Both the position numbers and the translations under genes were made by a program. A DNA stretch of 64,000 nt from Hirudinaria manillensis (Eukaryota; Annelida; Clitellata; Hirudinida; Hirudinidae): assembly GCA_034509925.1 (NCBI GenBank), contig CM067529.1, forward strand, positions 6,295,001 through 6,359,000. Reading direction: 5' to 3'. Below are positions 12,602 through 26,400 of this stretch, piece after piece (position 1 is the first letter of the stretch; every line of letters begins with the position of its first letter). The notes beneath the pieces are model-generated. The model searched no databases. It saw nothing but the letters and a program-made list of their open reading frames with translations, and was not told the origin of the DNA.

Positions 12602-13495
12602 TATAATTCAACTTTTACCAGAAAAATATGCAACTTTCAATTCGACGATCACGAAAAAAATAGTCTTACAGTTGTGGGAAATTATCTCTTAAGTTTAATG
12701 CACGCTATGTACTGAACATTGTTTGGAAATGAATGACTAGGTTGTTAGAACTTCTCGCCGTCCATTCAAATGCTGAGCCTTATTTTGTTCTAATTTTGTT
12801 GCCTCTCTAAGAGCTAATTTTGGAAGATAAATAAAAAAAAGGGTCAGACAAAGTAGCAATATATGCTACCTTCAATGTCCTTGAGGTCATTTAACATTCA
12901 TTTTAACATAGAAATTAATGAGAACCAGGAGAAAATTTCATGTTTCGTCACGTTACGATATGCAATGCACTAATTTTGACTTGATTAATTTTCATTCTAT
13001 AATAAACGCCTGTGCAGGTTGGAGCAAGCGCAGAAGGAAGAGTCAACAAAGCATAAAAATTAAACGATTCTAAGGCTTGAAGAGTTTCAATTGAATGTGA
13101 AATACTTTCTCACAGTCAGTGGGAAATAAATTCAAATAAAATCGTTCAACGGTACTTGTTAAGCATGACCGCTGAGGTTCTGACAGCCAGGATCTGCAAA
13201 TATCTGCCTCGAGGCCACATTTATAAAATCTGTTTTAGTGACTTAATAAATTCGTTTTAAAACATATATGTCGGAAAGGCACGAATTGACCTTTGGAATA
13301 AGGCAACATTTTTAAGCATTTTTACCGTTTATAACCACTTTTAATCACCGGCGCAGCTTTCCGACGTGTTCGCGTCGCTACGTGGTTACGACCACGCTTA
13401 AATCAAGGATTCTACCCATCACCTGAATGCACAAGGCTCCAAACTTCGATCAACTGTCCTTGAGACAAAACCATACAATACTAATCTTCGGTTGA
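12602..13495. other. intergenic, upstream of the 441-residue gene
   Basis: AT-rich unique DNA presumably containing that gene's promoter. No further exon found. Confidence 0.4.
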
Positions 13496-13501
13496 ATCTT
13501 G

Positions 13502-13682
13502 TCATTTGATGATCCACAAGACTAGACTTTGAACGTTAAGACGAACAAAGGCGTTGGTCTGAATTTAATGAGAATAGATTAAAGTAACAAATACTTCGTG
13601 GTCTCCCACGTCATCAACGTCGCAAAAGTCACTCGAGGATCTCCAGTCTATCAGAACGAACGCCAAACGAATACCACCACCG
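13502..13682 (-). CDS. two possible terminal exons of an unrecognised gene
   Basis: On the minus strand a good acceptor (TTTTGTTTTCCAG) opens an exon at 13,682-13,595 reading GGGIRLAFVLIDWRSSSDFC then DVDDVGDHE. It ends at GAA followed by GTATTT. A second acceptor (AAATTCAG) opens 13,558-13,502, reading TNAFVRLNVQSLVLWIIK and a stop, in matching phase. The join gives a sensible protein end, but I find no family match. The upstream exon is unclear and may lie in the CpG-rich block at 13,920-14,425. This could be chance. Confidence 0.25.
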
Positions 13683-13921
13683 CTGGAAAACAAAACACAA
13701 ACAATGCCCTTCGACGGCAAATAATCCGAAACCTCTCCCATTAATTTACAAATACCTTCTCATTTAATTTCATATCGTGGCATGCAAAATTAAAGAAAAT
13801 ATAAAAAGAAATCAACAATTCTGGGACAACAAATTCAATTAAAAAGTTTTGTCGACGCATTTACAGCAGCAGCCTACGAACTGAGCCTCGGTAGATATGA
13901 CTTAAAAGTGAAACGCGATAA

Positions 13922-14474
13922 TTAAAATAACGACGAAGACGACGACGACCGATCACATGGACATAAACTCAAAATTCGAAGTAAGATCGTCTCGCGAATA
14001 TTCTCAAAACATTTCCAAAAGGAGACGACGTTTGCAGGAATAAGATCGGCGGACGCGATCCCGCGGAATCCGTCACTCGATCTCGTCCGGTCTTTCGAAT
14101 GCAAAGCGATGGCAAACTCGGGCAACCGGAGAAACCGTTGCAGAGTTAAAACAGCCTTCGATTCGAAATGGGGTCGAATCACTGGAAATCCAACGTAGTG
14201 AAAAGATTTTCGCCCGACGCGAATAAAACAGAATGTCGAGAGGGTTTTTGGCAACTTCGAGTCGCTGGTGGTCTCGTGCGTCACTCGTCGACGGAGTCGA
14301 AGCGGATCCGTCGAAACGCTCCTCGACCCCTCCTCGGCCGAACGCTCGTTCGAAGCCTCCGAGTTCTTCCTAGAAAAACGTCGTCGACTTTTGAACGAAC
14401 GCGATCCCGTTCGGATCCTTTTTAATTACGCGAATCGTAGTCTTCTCAAACCTCCGCGCTCGAAGAATCAGTGA
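13922..14474. other. CpG-rich block open on both strands; strand and gene unresolved
   Basis: The minus strand is open for 168 codons (14,425-13,922) without an ATG, and includes VIRPHFESKAVLTLQRFL and FRGIASADLIPANVVSFW. The plus strand has a plausible last exon at 14,232-14,474 after AAAACAG, reading NVERVFGNFESLVVSCV through to LLKPPRSKNQ and TGA. That plus-strand stop overlaps the KDM3 stop codon on the other strand. The frequent TCG/CGA dinucleotide pattern keeps both strands open, so composition cannot decide. The block differs from the AT-rich intergenic DNA and resembles the exons nearby. Confidence 0.35.
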
Positions 14475-17400
14475 GAACTGGCGAGCATTTCGCTCTGCAT
14501 GACGACGGCCAACGAGTCCTTGGTGGCATGGTAAATGGTATTCATCAACTGAAAAGAGCATCTGCTATTAAAATCCGACATTCGAATTTCACGTACAAAA
14601 TCCCAGACGAAAATCTTGGCAGGAACTACCTGGAGCCTGTCCGAGCAGTTGAAATTGGTTTTCAGTTGATGGTCGAACATGAATCCGGTGTTCTCGGGAG
14701 TGACGAGGTCCACGGAAGCCATGACGCAACCGTAAAGGAAACGGGCCTTCAAAATTTGCAAAGTTTAATCGTCAGTTGTTATTAAATTATGCAAAAATTA
14801 ACTGCATTTTGAATAGCTGCATTACAATGAGTTGCAATTTTCAATCGATCGCAAGATGCATCTATTAATAATTGATGAATGAATAATTACCAGACTTTAT
14901 GAAAAGTAAGACCTACCTGGTGGTAGCAACCTGCCGGAACGAAGACGGCGTCGTCGAGGTGTTGCACCACGGTTATGGGTTCCACGTTCCGATCCCTCTT
15001 CAGGACTTTCAGGTCTTCCACGTTGAGGTAGACGGGCCGCTTGATTGAGTCTCCTTCTCTGGCGACCTTCGTTTGTTTCTGAGCGTAAGATCGTAGGACC
15101 GTCTTAAAAGTTTTGTCGCGTCTTTCCGCGTCGGACTTTAGCAAGAAATTGCAAACCTCTACGATGAGTTTCTCGACGACGTCGTTGTGTTGTCTCTCGA
15201 AGATGTGCCACACCACCCCGGGCTTCGTAGCAGTGTCCGAAAGTTTCAATCCGCAGCCGATTTTCATGAGATATTTCTCTGCGGCTGAAAATAAAAATCC
15301 GTGAGTTGCAAAGCCAGAAACGACCGGATTCGTCGAGATGAAAGTACGGTACCTGACAAATGGTTGTTCACGTCGTCCTTGGGCGTGACCACGCAGGCCA
15401 AGAGAGCGACGACGTCGCAACCTTCTATTTTCACGGGAAGGGAACCTTCGGACGCATCCAGTTGGCCGTATCCTGCGCGGAGGCGGGGCCCGAGGTCGGG
15501 CTTGGCAAAGAAGTCAGGAAGTCGAGACGTCAGGTTGAAACGACCGGATTCAGACGTGTAAGCTCGCACGGGGAGACTCTGCAGAAAAGAGAATTTGCCA
15601 GAATAACGACCGATCTCGATTCAATACTTTCGATATGTTTCTTAAACTCCTGCATATGATGTTCACTTCGTACTTTCTTTATGTTATTCTAGAAATAAAA
15701 TATAAAAAAAAACCGACATCGCGCACAATAAATGCGCTTTACGAGCTCGTGCGGATTTACCTCCACAAGATTTTCAAATTGATTCGGCAGCATGTCCCTG
15801 AATTCATCCTTCGAGGATCCCCACGTGAAGACGGGCGACGGCAGGTCTTCCCCCGTCGCGGATCCGAACCTCTCCTGCTTGATCCTGGCGGAAACTTTCT
15901 CGAAACCTTCCCAAAATCTTCTGCAGGCGACGGCATCCGAAAAGGAATCCGAGTGATTCGGGTCGGATCTCGACAGGGTGCGGTAAAGTAGGTCGGGTCG
16001 CCAGAGGTCGACGTCGAGGTCGCATTTCGAGGCGAGGATCGGCAGCCCCTTCGACCAGTGATCCTGGAAGGTGCAGAGGAAAAGATCGGAGGAGGGCGAA
16101 GACGAGTCCGTCACGTGCAGCAATCTTTCCTTTTGCAACATCGTCATGCACTTTCCTTGGCTAAAAGAAGACAAAGGAAATCATTGTTTTGTTTTTTAAA
16201 CTGTTTTTCCTGACAAAAGAGTCCACAGGAGAAGACGAAAACCTTACAATTTTGAACCGTTGGATGTCGGCATCGGGCTTTCTGCACCTTTGCCTCTGCT
16301 GTTTATTTCTTGTAACAACTTGGCTCCGACGAAAGGGGAGTTTTGAGGCATGCGAGGTTGATTTTTATTTCCAATTTGGTTTTCGTCATTTTGTATCATC
16401 TGCTTCTCTGCCACGTCTGCCAGGACGGCCAACCTGTCGAATGCGGAACTCAAAAACGGCAAGGAATTCGGCCGAGTTCCGGAAGAAGGTCGAAGCTTCA
16501 GGTATTTTTCCAGTAGCTCTTCGAGGTACCACAAAACTAAAAAATTGTACATAAATTGCTACAATCATTGACGACCAACAGCGTGAAGCATCAATCGACC
16601 TACCATCACTGGGAATGGTTTGGGCGACCATGAGCTTCTGTGGATCGTGGAGTTGTTGCTTGTTGTGGCAGGTGAGCCACCTGTCCGCCAGTTCCTCGTT
16701 GCAAGACCTCGATCCGGTCGGGTCGTTCTGCCTTCGACCCTTGAACTTCTTCGTCCTCGGAGAATCTTGCCTCGGGGCGGAGCCGTCCGAGAACCCGTCG
16801 ACCTTGTCGTCCTCGTTTTCTGCGCTCGTCGTTTTCGTCTTCTTCATTTGGAAGACCTTCTCCTTGTGGCAGGAAACACAGACTGCGAAACCACATTTGG
16901 TGCACACGCAGTGAACATTGAAGAGAGCAATGTCACACACGTCGCACATTTCCTTAACCCCTTGAACTGCTCTTTTCCACACGGTGGTGGAGTTCCCGTC
17001 GTCGTCGGAAACTGTTTTGAAAATCAAACAGATCGATTGAGGTTCACGAACGAAGGAAGGTTGCAAAACGGAATCCTTACTGGATTTGCGACACCACGCT
17101 TCGGCCGCCCTCTCCAGTTTGACCATCTTTAGAAATGGTTCACGGAGATGAGTCAGGAGGTAGGAAGCCACGTGTCGGTCCAACGGGGGCCCCACGATCG
17201 GCAGAGTCGGAAACCACAACTCCATGTCGGGCACCGTGACGTCGTTGAGGTCGGAAAATCCGGAAACCGTCAGGTGGCGCTTGGAGACGTACCGAAGCCT
17301 GAACGGATTTCTCGATCGTTTATCTTTGTTCGTGTTTTTAATCAAAATCACATCAGAAATCACCTTCTGAAAGCATAGAATCGACAGAAATCATTGGGAG

Positions 17401-20400
17401 CCTTCCTGTCCTTCTTGTTCTTGACGGTCCTGCATTCTCGACATTTGATGAGCCGAGGAGTGACTTCGTGGCAAGATCCGTCCTGCAAGAAAGGTTCCAA
17501 TGTCTCGGATCTTTTTTCTTTAGACGTGCGATTCAAGACTTGAGAGGAAAGGATGGCAGAAGGGTCGTCTGATTACGAATTCCAAAAGTTATGATTGCAA
17601 AATTAGAAATTGCTCTGCATAGGTAGATGCCATTGAGAGCAGAAAATAATTTCGCTCACCCCTTCTGCTTGCAACTCTCAATTCTCTTAGTCTCCCCTTC
17701 ATCTTTTCGACGCATTCGTAGCTTCCTTTGTCCGAATTTTCGCGAGCCCGAAGCTCGACACCTCGGACGCGATCGCCGCTTTGCTGACTTTCTACGCTTC
17801 TTCCCTCATCCTGAATAAAAAAAGTTTCACAATTCTTGTAAAAACGACTGAAATCGGAGGCAACAAAATATCGAGACCGGTCGACCGTTTATATTTTACG
17901 AGCGAGCAAAGTACAAAGTACCGACTTCATTTTCAGAGGTCCAGCAATCGTTAGAATCTTCGACCGCAGACGTGGAAGGCGTCACGACGTCTCGACGGGA
18001 GACGTCGTAAAGTTTGGACGCGTCGTTCTTGTAATTCGTGGCGTCGTTTCCTTCGACGGATTTGGTTCGACCGTTGACGGAAACGTTCTCGGCGCTCGAG
18101 GAGCTGTCGTTTCGACTGTCTTCGTCGTATCTCTTCAACCAGGCTTTTTTGAACTTCACAGGTGCATTCGACGAACAAACGGACGAGGAGCGAACGGCGA
18201 GACTAGAATCGTTAACTTCCGACGAGGAGGCGAACGTTGGGGTTCCGCCGACGGACCTGATGGAAAACGAGAACAACTTTCTTTCAACTTAAACAATCTC
18301 ACACATTATGTGCCAATAATCAATCGATAACAGACTACACATAATGCACATAATGAATGTATTGCAATGTGTTACAATCTGAAATCCTCAATTTCTTCTA
18401 TCTAAACATTCTCTAATGAGTACTTTAACTGCAGATCAATCTCAAAATACGATGGAATGGTTTTCCCAACAGATTAAATAGCATAAATATACCAAAAATA
18501 CAACCCAGTCCTGTGCAACTACATATTTGATTTGTAAAATGTGGTTAAATTTTATTTTGAAATAATATCACCTCACAGTTAAATAACGAAGGAAATGCAT
18601 TTTTAATTAGATTAATAACGGAGACCGATCGAAATGCATTGCCACGGAATCTTAAATTTACCAATTAACCAAAGCATTAAAGCCAATTAAATTATTTCTA
18701 AATTCTATCATAATTAACCAAAAATATGGCAGTCAAATGAGGAAAATTTGGTAAGTTATCTGCTAAGACTAGCAATTATAAGACAGGCACAACTCCACAC
18801 ATCCAAGTTCATCTTTAGAGACCTCCAGAAAGCCAGAAATGCAATTTCATAAAATGGAAATAAACTCACCTGATCACGAGGGGGCTGCACGCACTCCTCG
18901 TCTCTGAATCCGTCCCGATGGCATTGTCCCCGGAGGATTCGGGCGATGAAATGCACTTGAGGGAAGAAGCGGACAAGACCGGAGGGAGACTTTCCTCTGC
19001 GACGCAATCGTGGAAAACTGCCGACCCTTCTTCTCGTCGCTCGCACGGCGATCCGTCGACGACTCCGTTCTCTGGAAAGGAAACTGCAGGACGGGGGACT
19101 CGGCACGCTTTGGAAAAGGCAGAAAGCACGTTCACGGATCCTACGACCACGGAAACGCCTTCGGAGGTCCGAATCGACCCGGACGCACCTCGATCCCCGG
19201 CGACCCGCAAGTTCTCAATTTTTACCACGTCCTGTTTCTGGAATGCCTGACCGGTCGGGCCTCCCTCTGCGCAGGCAATGAATCTTTCCTCCTCCGTCGA
19301 GGAATGAGCCGACGGAACGTCCGGCGTCGCTGCTCGAAGACGACCGCCGGACCCGAGACTCGAGGTCGACGATTGAGGAAGAAGGCCGAGTCGAGGGGAC
19401 GTGACTTTCCTCTCCGAGTCGCAGAAAAGAAGGCTGGTGACGTCCACGAATCCGTCCGAGATCCTTGGCTTTTTGGCATCTGCAGGGAGTCGAGCCTCTT
19501 CGAAGAAGCGCTTTCTGCTGCCGTTCGCGACGACGGACGAGTCGCAGTGCAAGGAACCGAGCGATGGATTCCTGTCGCCGAAAACTGATTGCGGCTCGAC
19601 GGCTCCAAAGCCCTGACAATCGAGAACGATTATGGAATTCGAGAGTACGGCTTGCTGTTCCCGTGGCACGACCTTGTTGTGCCAGAAATGCATAGGAGTT
19701 TGTCGACTGGACTTGGAAACAGTGTCGGTAGTTGACAAAAAACTTTGCCTTTTTTGAAGGTCCAGCACCCCCTGCGGGACTTCCGCTTCGGACCGACCGG
19801 GCGTAGATTCCCCGAAGTTCGAGTCAGGAACCGATTTGTTAGAAAGAAGGAGCGAATCGGAGGCCAAAATATCGTTTCTGTCGTGGACAAACTCGACTCG
19901 CGAAGCCGTGCCTCTGGGCCGATCGCTCGCAGGAAGATCAGAACGTCTTTGCAACCAATGAAATTGTTGTGCATGCAACTTCAAATACTCCTGCAACTGA
20001 TCCTCTTGCAATTTCGTGAGGATCGCATTGCTTTTTAATGCAGGTAGGCCGGGCAGGTAAACGTTTCCGCTGAGGTCCAGAGTCGGTTTAAGAGATTCGG
20101 AAGAAGAGTTTGTAAAAGACGAGTAGGAATTAGAGGTGCAGGAGGCAGGTTTAGGAGCAGAGCAAACGTAATTCACTTCTGGAGTGAAATTACGAGGCGT
20201 CCGAGCGTCTGCTTTCGAGGAAACTTCGATCCTTGCGCCGTGATCCTGGCGAATCTCGTCGATGCAGGACAGAGGTTGCACCTGCGAAGGCAGGGTTAGC
20301 ATTGGGCCTGGAATGAATGCCATTCGAGGGTCCACGGGATGTTTCACCTGCCAGAAGGGAATGTGGGAATAAAATGAAATATGCTTAAATTGATTCTTGA

Positions 20401-23400
20401 GAATAACAATAATGAATAATTTCTGAGACTAAAAAGTGTCCAAAAAACATAAAAACTTGAGAATTATACTTCTGGCATTTTGCACACTCACCAAAGATTT
20501 GCTGAAGTGATGGTTTACAGCCTCTCCTGGCCTTTCAGGTTCATGAACTATGAACTTTGACTCCCTTCTTTCAAGCCTCACAGCCTTCTCATCTCTAACC
20601 CTGTAAAGAAATTTTTCTAATTCTTGCTTTGAAGCACCACAAGACAATGAATAGTTACTCACAATCCCAAAATATCTTCTTTTCCTAGTAATCCAGAATC
20701 ACAATGACCTGGAAAATTCGTTTTAAACATTTTCATGGCAGGCATTTTGGGAATTTCGTCCACGTCAGACCGAAGGCAAAGTCTGAAGTTTTCGGCCGAG
20801 GCGGCGACTCTTTCCATCCCGAGAGAGGCAGAAGAGTCGAGTTTGGATCCGTCGAAGGGATTCGCAACCATTTTCATGGAACCGTTGAGCAGAGGTAGGA
20901 ACGGAACGTAACCCAAAGAAATCAGATTTCTAGTCGAACGATCGATCGAGCCGTAAGTCACAGGAAGATTTACGGTCTCTGACAACGAGGCAGGTTTATC
21001 TCCGAAGTTAGAGATCTTGTTGTCGATCTTATCTTGTGGACAAATCGTTGGAAAAACCGTTTGAGTGGGCTTCGAAGGAAGGCCAGTCATGGAGACGTAA
21101 TGCTGTGGGACTAGTACTGCTTGAGAATGATCTGCTTTCTTCTGTCCTTTCGCATCCGTAGAAGATGTCGGAGAACTCAAATCGACGGGAACCTCTTCGC
21201 TAACGTTTCCCATTCTTCCTCCGCTCAAAAATTCCTTTTTATTGGATTGCATGTCCCTGGGATTTGAAATCTTTTTTTCTGTGACCTTTGACAAACTTCT
21301 TTTATCCTGTTTGTATGTAAAAAAAAAAGAGCGTTATGTAAATATGCATGTTAGACAAACATTAATATAAAGCATTACTTAGACATGATATTGTCTAATC
21401 ATACCTGTCCTTTGCTTACAGAGGATGAAACAGAATTGTTGGTATTGTGAATGAATTCTTCCTCTTCTTCTGTAAGAAATATAACTCCCTTCTCCCTGGT
21501 CTTTTTATTTTTCTCAAGTTTTCTGAGAGATTTCTTTGTACCCGTCGTGTTATTGGAGACCAGATTGGACTCCGGCTGTTTACTGCAAGTTGCCAATTTG
21601 CAATGCCGGACGTTCTTAAGTGCCTCGGTGTTTGATGTATTAATCTTTTTGTCAGGATTTGATATCTTTCTGCGTGATCGGTGGGAACTACTCTCACTTG
21701 ATTCTGATGAGGAGGACGATGACGAAGAAGAGGAAAAAGAAGAAGACGAAGACGATGAAAACTTCTGTTTCACTCGTTTGAAAAGTGCCCCACAGTTACT
21801 TCTGTCTTTTTGGCTTGTTTTGTAATCATTAAATTTTGGAGGTTTGAGCAAATTTTCATTGGCACAATTGCTAAGATTCTGTATAACATCAAGTTGAGTA
21901 CTGGAGGAAGAATGACTTTGTGGCTTAGGATTGGGTTTAACTAATCCAGCATCTTCTCCACTATCATCAGACTTGGGACAATTAGTTGGTGATCTTGTTT
22001 TTCTTTTCTGAAAAAAAGATTCTGTTTAAAAATAGGCCAGTCATTAACGAAGGGTACAACTTAATTAACCTTGGGATGGTCTCTTATAACGGATTTTTTC
22101 CGTTTCTTTTCCAAACTATTTGGTAAATTCTTGGAGCTCGTGTTATTTTTTGTCCGACTAGGTCTTATTTTGACATGATTGCCATTCAGGAGAGAAGTAA
22201 CAACTGAAGATTTGAAAATATTATTTCATGAAGACTTTCATAAGAAAGGTAAAAGACAAATCTTTAGGAAATGGATGCAATCGATGGATATACAACAGAA
22301 CCTGCCCATACGGATAACGTGGAAAAAATGTCCCTATGGGCAGGTCGTCCCTTTCAATCTACATACTAAAGTAAAATTGTAAAAGTTGTCCTTAGCTTTT
22401 ACCTGATTCAAAGGTTTTACTGTCTAATAGATATAATAGTAAGGTATCTAATAGCTAGAAATTCAATTTGCAACTTGAGGAAATCTGCCTCCTATTAATG
22501 AGGCAAACATAATAAAGTCGGACTTTATGATCAACAGAACAAATCAATGCTCGAGCTGGGTTCAACAGACACAAATCTGCACAATAATGTAATTCGAGCA
22601 TACTCAGCTGCAGTTCTAAAATTAAAAGCTTAGAAAATGTTTCTATTCTCCTTATAATTAATGACACAAGTTCCTTAATAAAGTATTATTATAATAATTG
22701 TTAATATTATGCAGACCATACATAGCTTAAGTTAATTAGTGCTAGGCAAAATCAATGCCCAATCATTTCCCCAAAATTTCAAGCTATACTGAACCCATGT
22801 ACATTCTAATCAATTTAAAATCCAATCCAAAAAAACTGTTCCTAGCCGTTCATTAAGATCTCAAACCATTCTCAACAGCTTCATTAAATGCAATAAAGTT
22901 CTACAAGTAACGTAATGAATTCAAACCTTGCGATCGACTAGCTTCTCTTCAAGCAACGTAATTCTTAAAGAAGAAAAGGTAAAGTGACCTCACGAAGCGA
23001 CTCATAAGCCTCTTCATTGTTACCTCCTCGCAAGAGAAGCGAGCCTTTGATGGCACTGCGTGCTGACGAACAGCGCAAGCGCCTCCAAAACATCACAGAA
23101 AGCAGAATAAAAACAAACGCCTTCCAATCTCGGATCACAAGAGCTCTTAGAATATGCATTCTCATCGTGAAATTGCCGAGCTTAGCTGCTCGAGAAAGCA
23201 CACAATAAGCACCATTATAACGGTCCGCTTACAGCTACGTGTTCGTACGTAGCTCGAGCACGTCTGGGGCACGAAGCAGGAGACTCGACCCCAGGAATCT
23301 GCTTCTTCGAGGAAATGTCAAGAAATATTTCTAGCAGTTTTCAATTACTCTAACCACATGGTTTCGCAGGTATGACACTTTTGAATGAAATCTTAACGAA

Positions 23401-26400
23401 ATGACGCGATTCGTGTCTTTGTTTTGCTTATGCCGGCATCGACCGAGCAAACGCAGCGTCTGCTTTGCTACCGGACTATCGTTCGTCTGATCGGCTGAAA
23501 GTTGGTTGATTTTCAAAAGAGATTATTATCCATAAAGAAGAAATGCCACTCAAGAGTAGGAAGCAACAATTGAAAAGGTTAATTAAGTAATACAGGCATG
23601 CTATTCAACCAACCTGCAGAAGATTAAGAAGCACGTCCAAAGTAAATACCTTAATTATTGAGGAATTAATGTGCTCCATCGATTTAACGAAAGAGTCCTG
23701 AAGTATTGGGTATCGAAATACAACAGCAACCACTGTCTCCAACTAATCTCATGCTGTAGCGATGCCGGGCTGAGAAGCATAAAGATGGATGCACATGTGA
23801 GAATACCGTGAGCTTGCTTATGGATAGCTTCTGTTTATGTCAACAGCTGAGCAGCTGAGGTTACATAAGTAATATTCTAATGTCTGAAAATATTATTGGA
23901 AGACTGTCCTGGTAGTCGCTTTAAATATTTTCTGCCCTAATTTGGACAGTTCAGAAATCTTGCACGTATTATGAGCGGGCGTGCCTTTCTGCAGTGTGTA
24001 ACATAAAAACGTTGTGCATATCTGCAGTCACAAATTTTGTAAACAAATTTAGTTTAATTACAAACGATAAGACATTTATTTGATGCAATATTTATGGAGT
24101 TTTTTTTGTAAGCTCTCCCATAAGCAAAGTGATCGTATAATAGGTACCATAATTTCATTATAATAGTTATCTTCATTTCAATCAGGTTTGCTTCTAATTG
24201 ATATTAAGTTCTCCAGCTTAAACATTACAACACTTTGCACTTTAGAAATGCTGAATTCAATATCATTACCATTACAGCATCACTATGCCACATACATCGG
24301 TATCGTGATCATGGTCATCGTCATCATCATCAACATCAGGAAACCTTAAAAACTATCATCATTATCTTAATTCACGACTGTTATCAAGAATGTTATCGCA
24401 CCGCAATATCTCGGCTCCCCATCGAGGCACTCAGCAAGCAGCATAAATTACAGGTGCAAGTTTCAATGCAGGACGAGCTAATGTATATTCATAAGCTCAG
24501 AACAGCTGATGGGCACATGGCATTCAAATCTAATATCATAACGCTTTCGTTCGAAGCACGTGATTCGTTTAAAAACAAAGAGTTGTAAACAGACGGATGT
24601 AAACATCTCACCTCCTTCTCCAATCAGAGACATTTGAACGAGACTCGGACTGACGTGGTGTTCTTCAAGGACGGTGTCGTCAAGGATAATCAACATCTGG
24701 TGGAATGACCAATTTCAATTTAAGTATTTAATTAATATCTGACCTTCTATAAACTCCCTGTATTGATTATTAGGATTATTAGGAAGTCATTGCAAAATCC
24801 AGTCTATTTAATTTCCTTAGAAGATATTTTGCAAATATTTAAACACATGGCATAAATACCTTAAGTTTGTAAAGATAATAACCTAAATAATTGTATTTTT
24901 CACATATTGCATTTTAATTTATGTCAGTCCATCAAACAAACTATTAGGTGTATCATTATTCATTACCAGCAGTTACAATCAATGACAACATGTAATATCT
25001 CATTACAATTTCAAGAGCCTGCATATCTAGACAGAAATCAAAGTCCAATGCGTACATCCAGTGTTATTAAATAAACACCAAAAGGTTCCAGCAAAGGCTG
25101 CACTTTTCATTGTTTGACTGACCACTTGAAATTGTAAATTTTACGAACCTGAGAGTTTTCATCAACCATTTTTATGACTGCAGTGAACCATTGGGTCGTG
25201 CCCTGGGTTCTGTAAACTCGAATTCGGAAGCCGACCAGGATGAGCGGCATGTTGAGGAGAATGTTCTGACCGTTTTGAACGTCCCACCATTTTTCGACCT
25301 CGCCCATCACCGCGGGGTCGTCGCACAAGCCGTTGTCTCGCTTCAAATGATCCTCCTACGCAGCCAACCAACGGTGTCAAATGATAACAACGATAATAAT
25401 AATATTAATAATGACATCATTACTTCAATGCTTCTAATGAAATAGTATTTGTAACAATTAAATCTATGTTCACAACAATCTGGTTGTGCAATGTTAATGT
25501 TACCAGAGTGTATTTAGAATCACAATGGCCACCCTCTGCTAAATATTGTCTAAGGCAGGCATCTTCAAATAATCGGAAGTATTATACGACTGAATAAGTT
25601 TATTAATAAATGCAGAAGATTTGCTATAAACAAAGTGAATAGAAGCGGACGGAGTAAATAGAACAGCATGAAACAAGGATTCAATTATGTGCAGCGACAC
25701 ATTTTCTCATTTAATGTGATGCTAATAACCTTCAAAGCAGTTCTTTCAAAACAATTCAATAAAGAAAAGAATCATATTCAGAATCAGAAGAAATTCAGAT
25801 TCAGAAATTCAGAGGAAACTCATTTTAATATAATAAGCAAATAAGATGCTGAAATAAGAATTTGAAAAGATAAGAACTCTAAGGATTTTGAAAAACACTT
25901 TGGTAGTCGTAGCAACAGCATAGTGATAATAATGATGCTGGTTATGATAATACAATGTCGATGGTTGTGCAGACCAAACAATTACCTTGAAAGGGAGCAG
26001 ACAGGTCGGATCAACGTGGAAGATCAACTTCCTACTCTGCAGCGCTTCTGCTATTAACTCGTGCTCTTTGATTTTAATATTACCATGGACTTTCCTAAAA
26101 ATCTAGAAAAAATCGAAGCAAATCATTCATGAACTTGCTGTCCATGTGAGATTTAATGAGGGTTTGTTAATCATTTTTGATGGCGACTATCATTTAAATT
26201 ATTAAACAACCATTCTACATTTGTTATTAAAAGAACAATTTATTTTAGAAGTTCAAAATCAACAAAGCCTTGGTATGAAATCCTTGACTTTCGAGTTGAA
26301 CAGCTAATGAGTTTGAGGAGGCATATTCAATTATAGTATCTCAATACTTGAAAGGGCTACTTATTCTTACAAAGGCTAATTAAAAATTCATTATTAATAA

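Noticed and set aside
18866-19619. Long frames on both strands over JMJD1C exon 10
   Set aside because: Shadows caused by the TCG/CGA-rich codon pattern of the real minus-strand exon.
22965-23208. 78- and 63-residue frames inside JMJD1C intron 5
   Set aside because: Overlapping on opposite strands, no domain and no splice support in phase with the gene.
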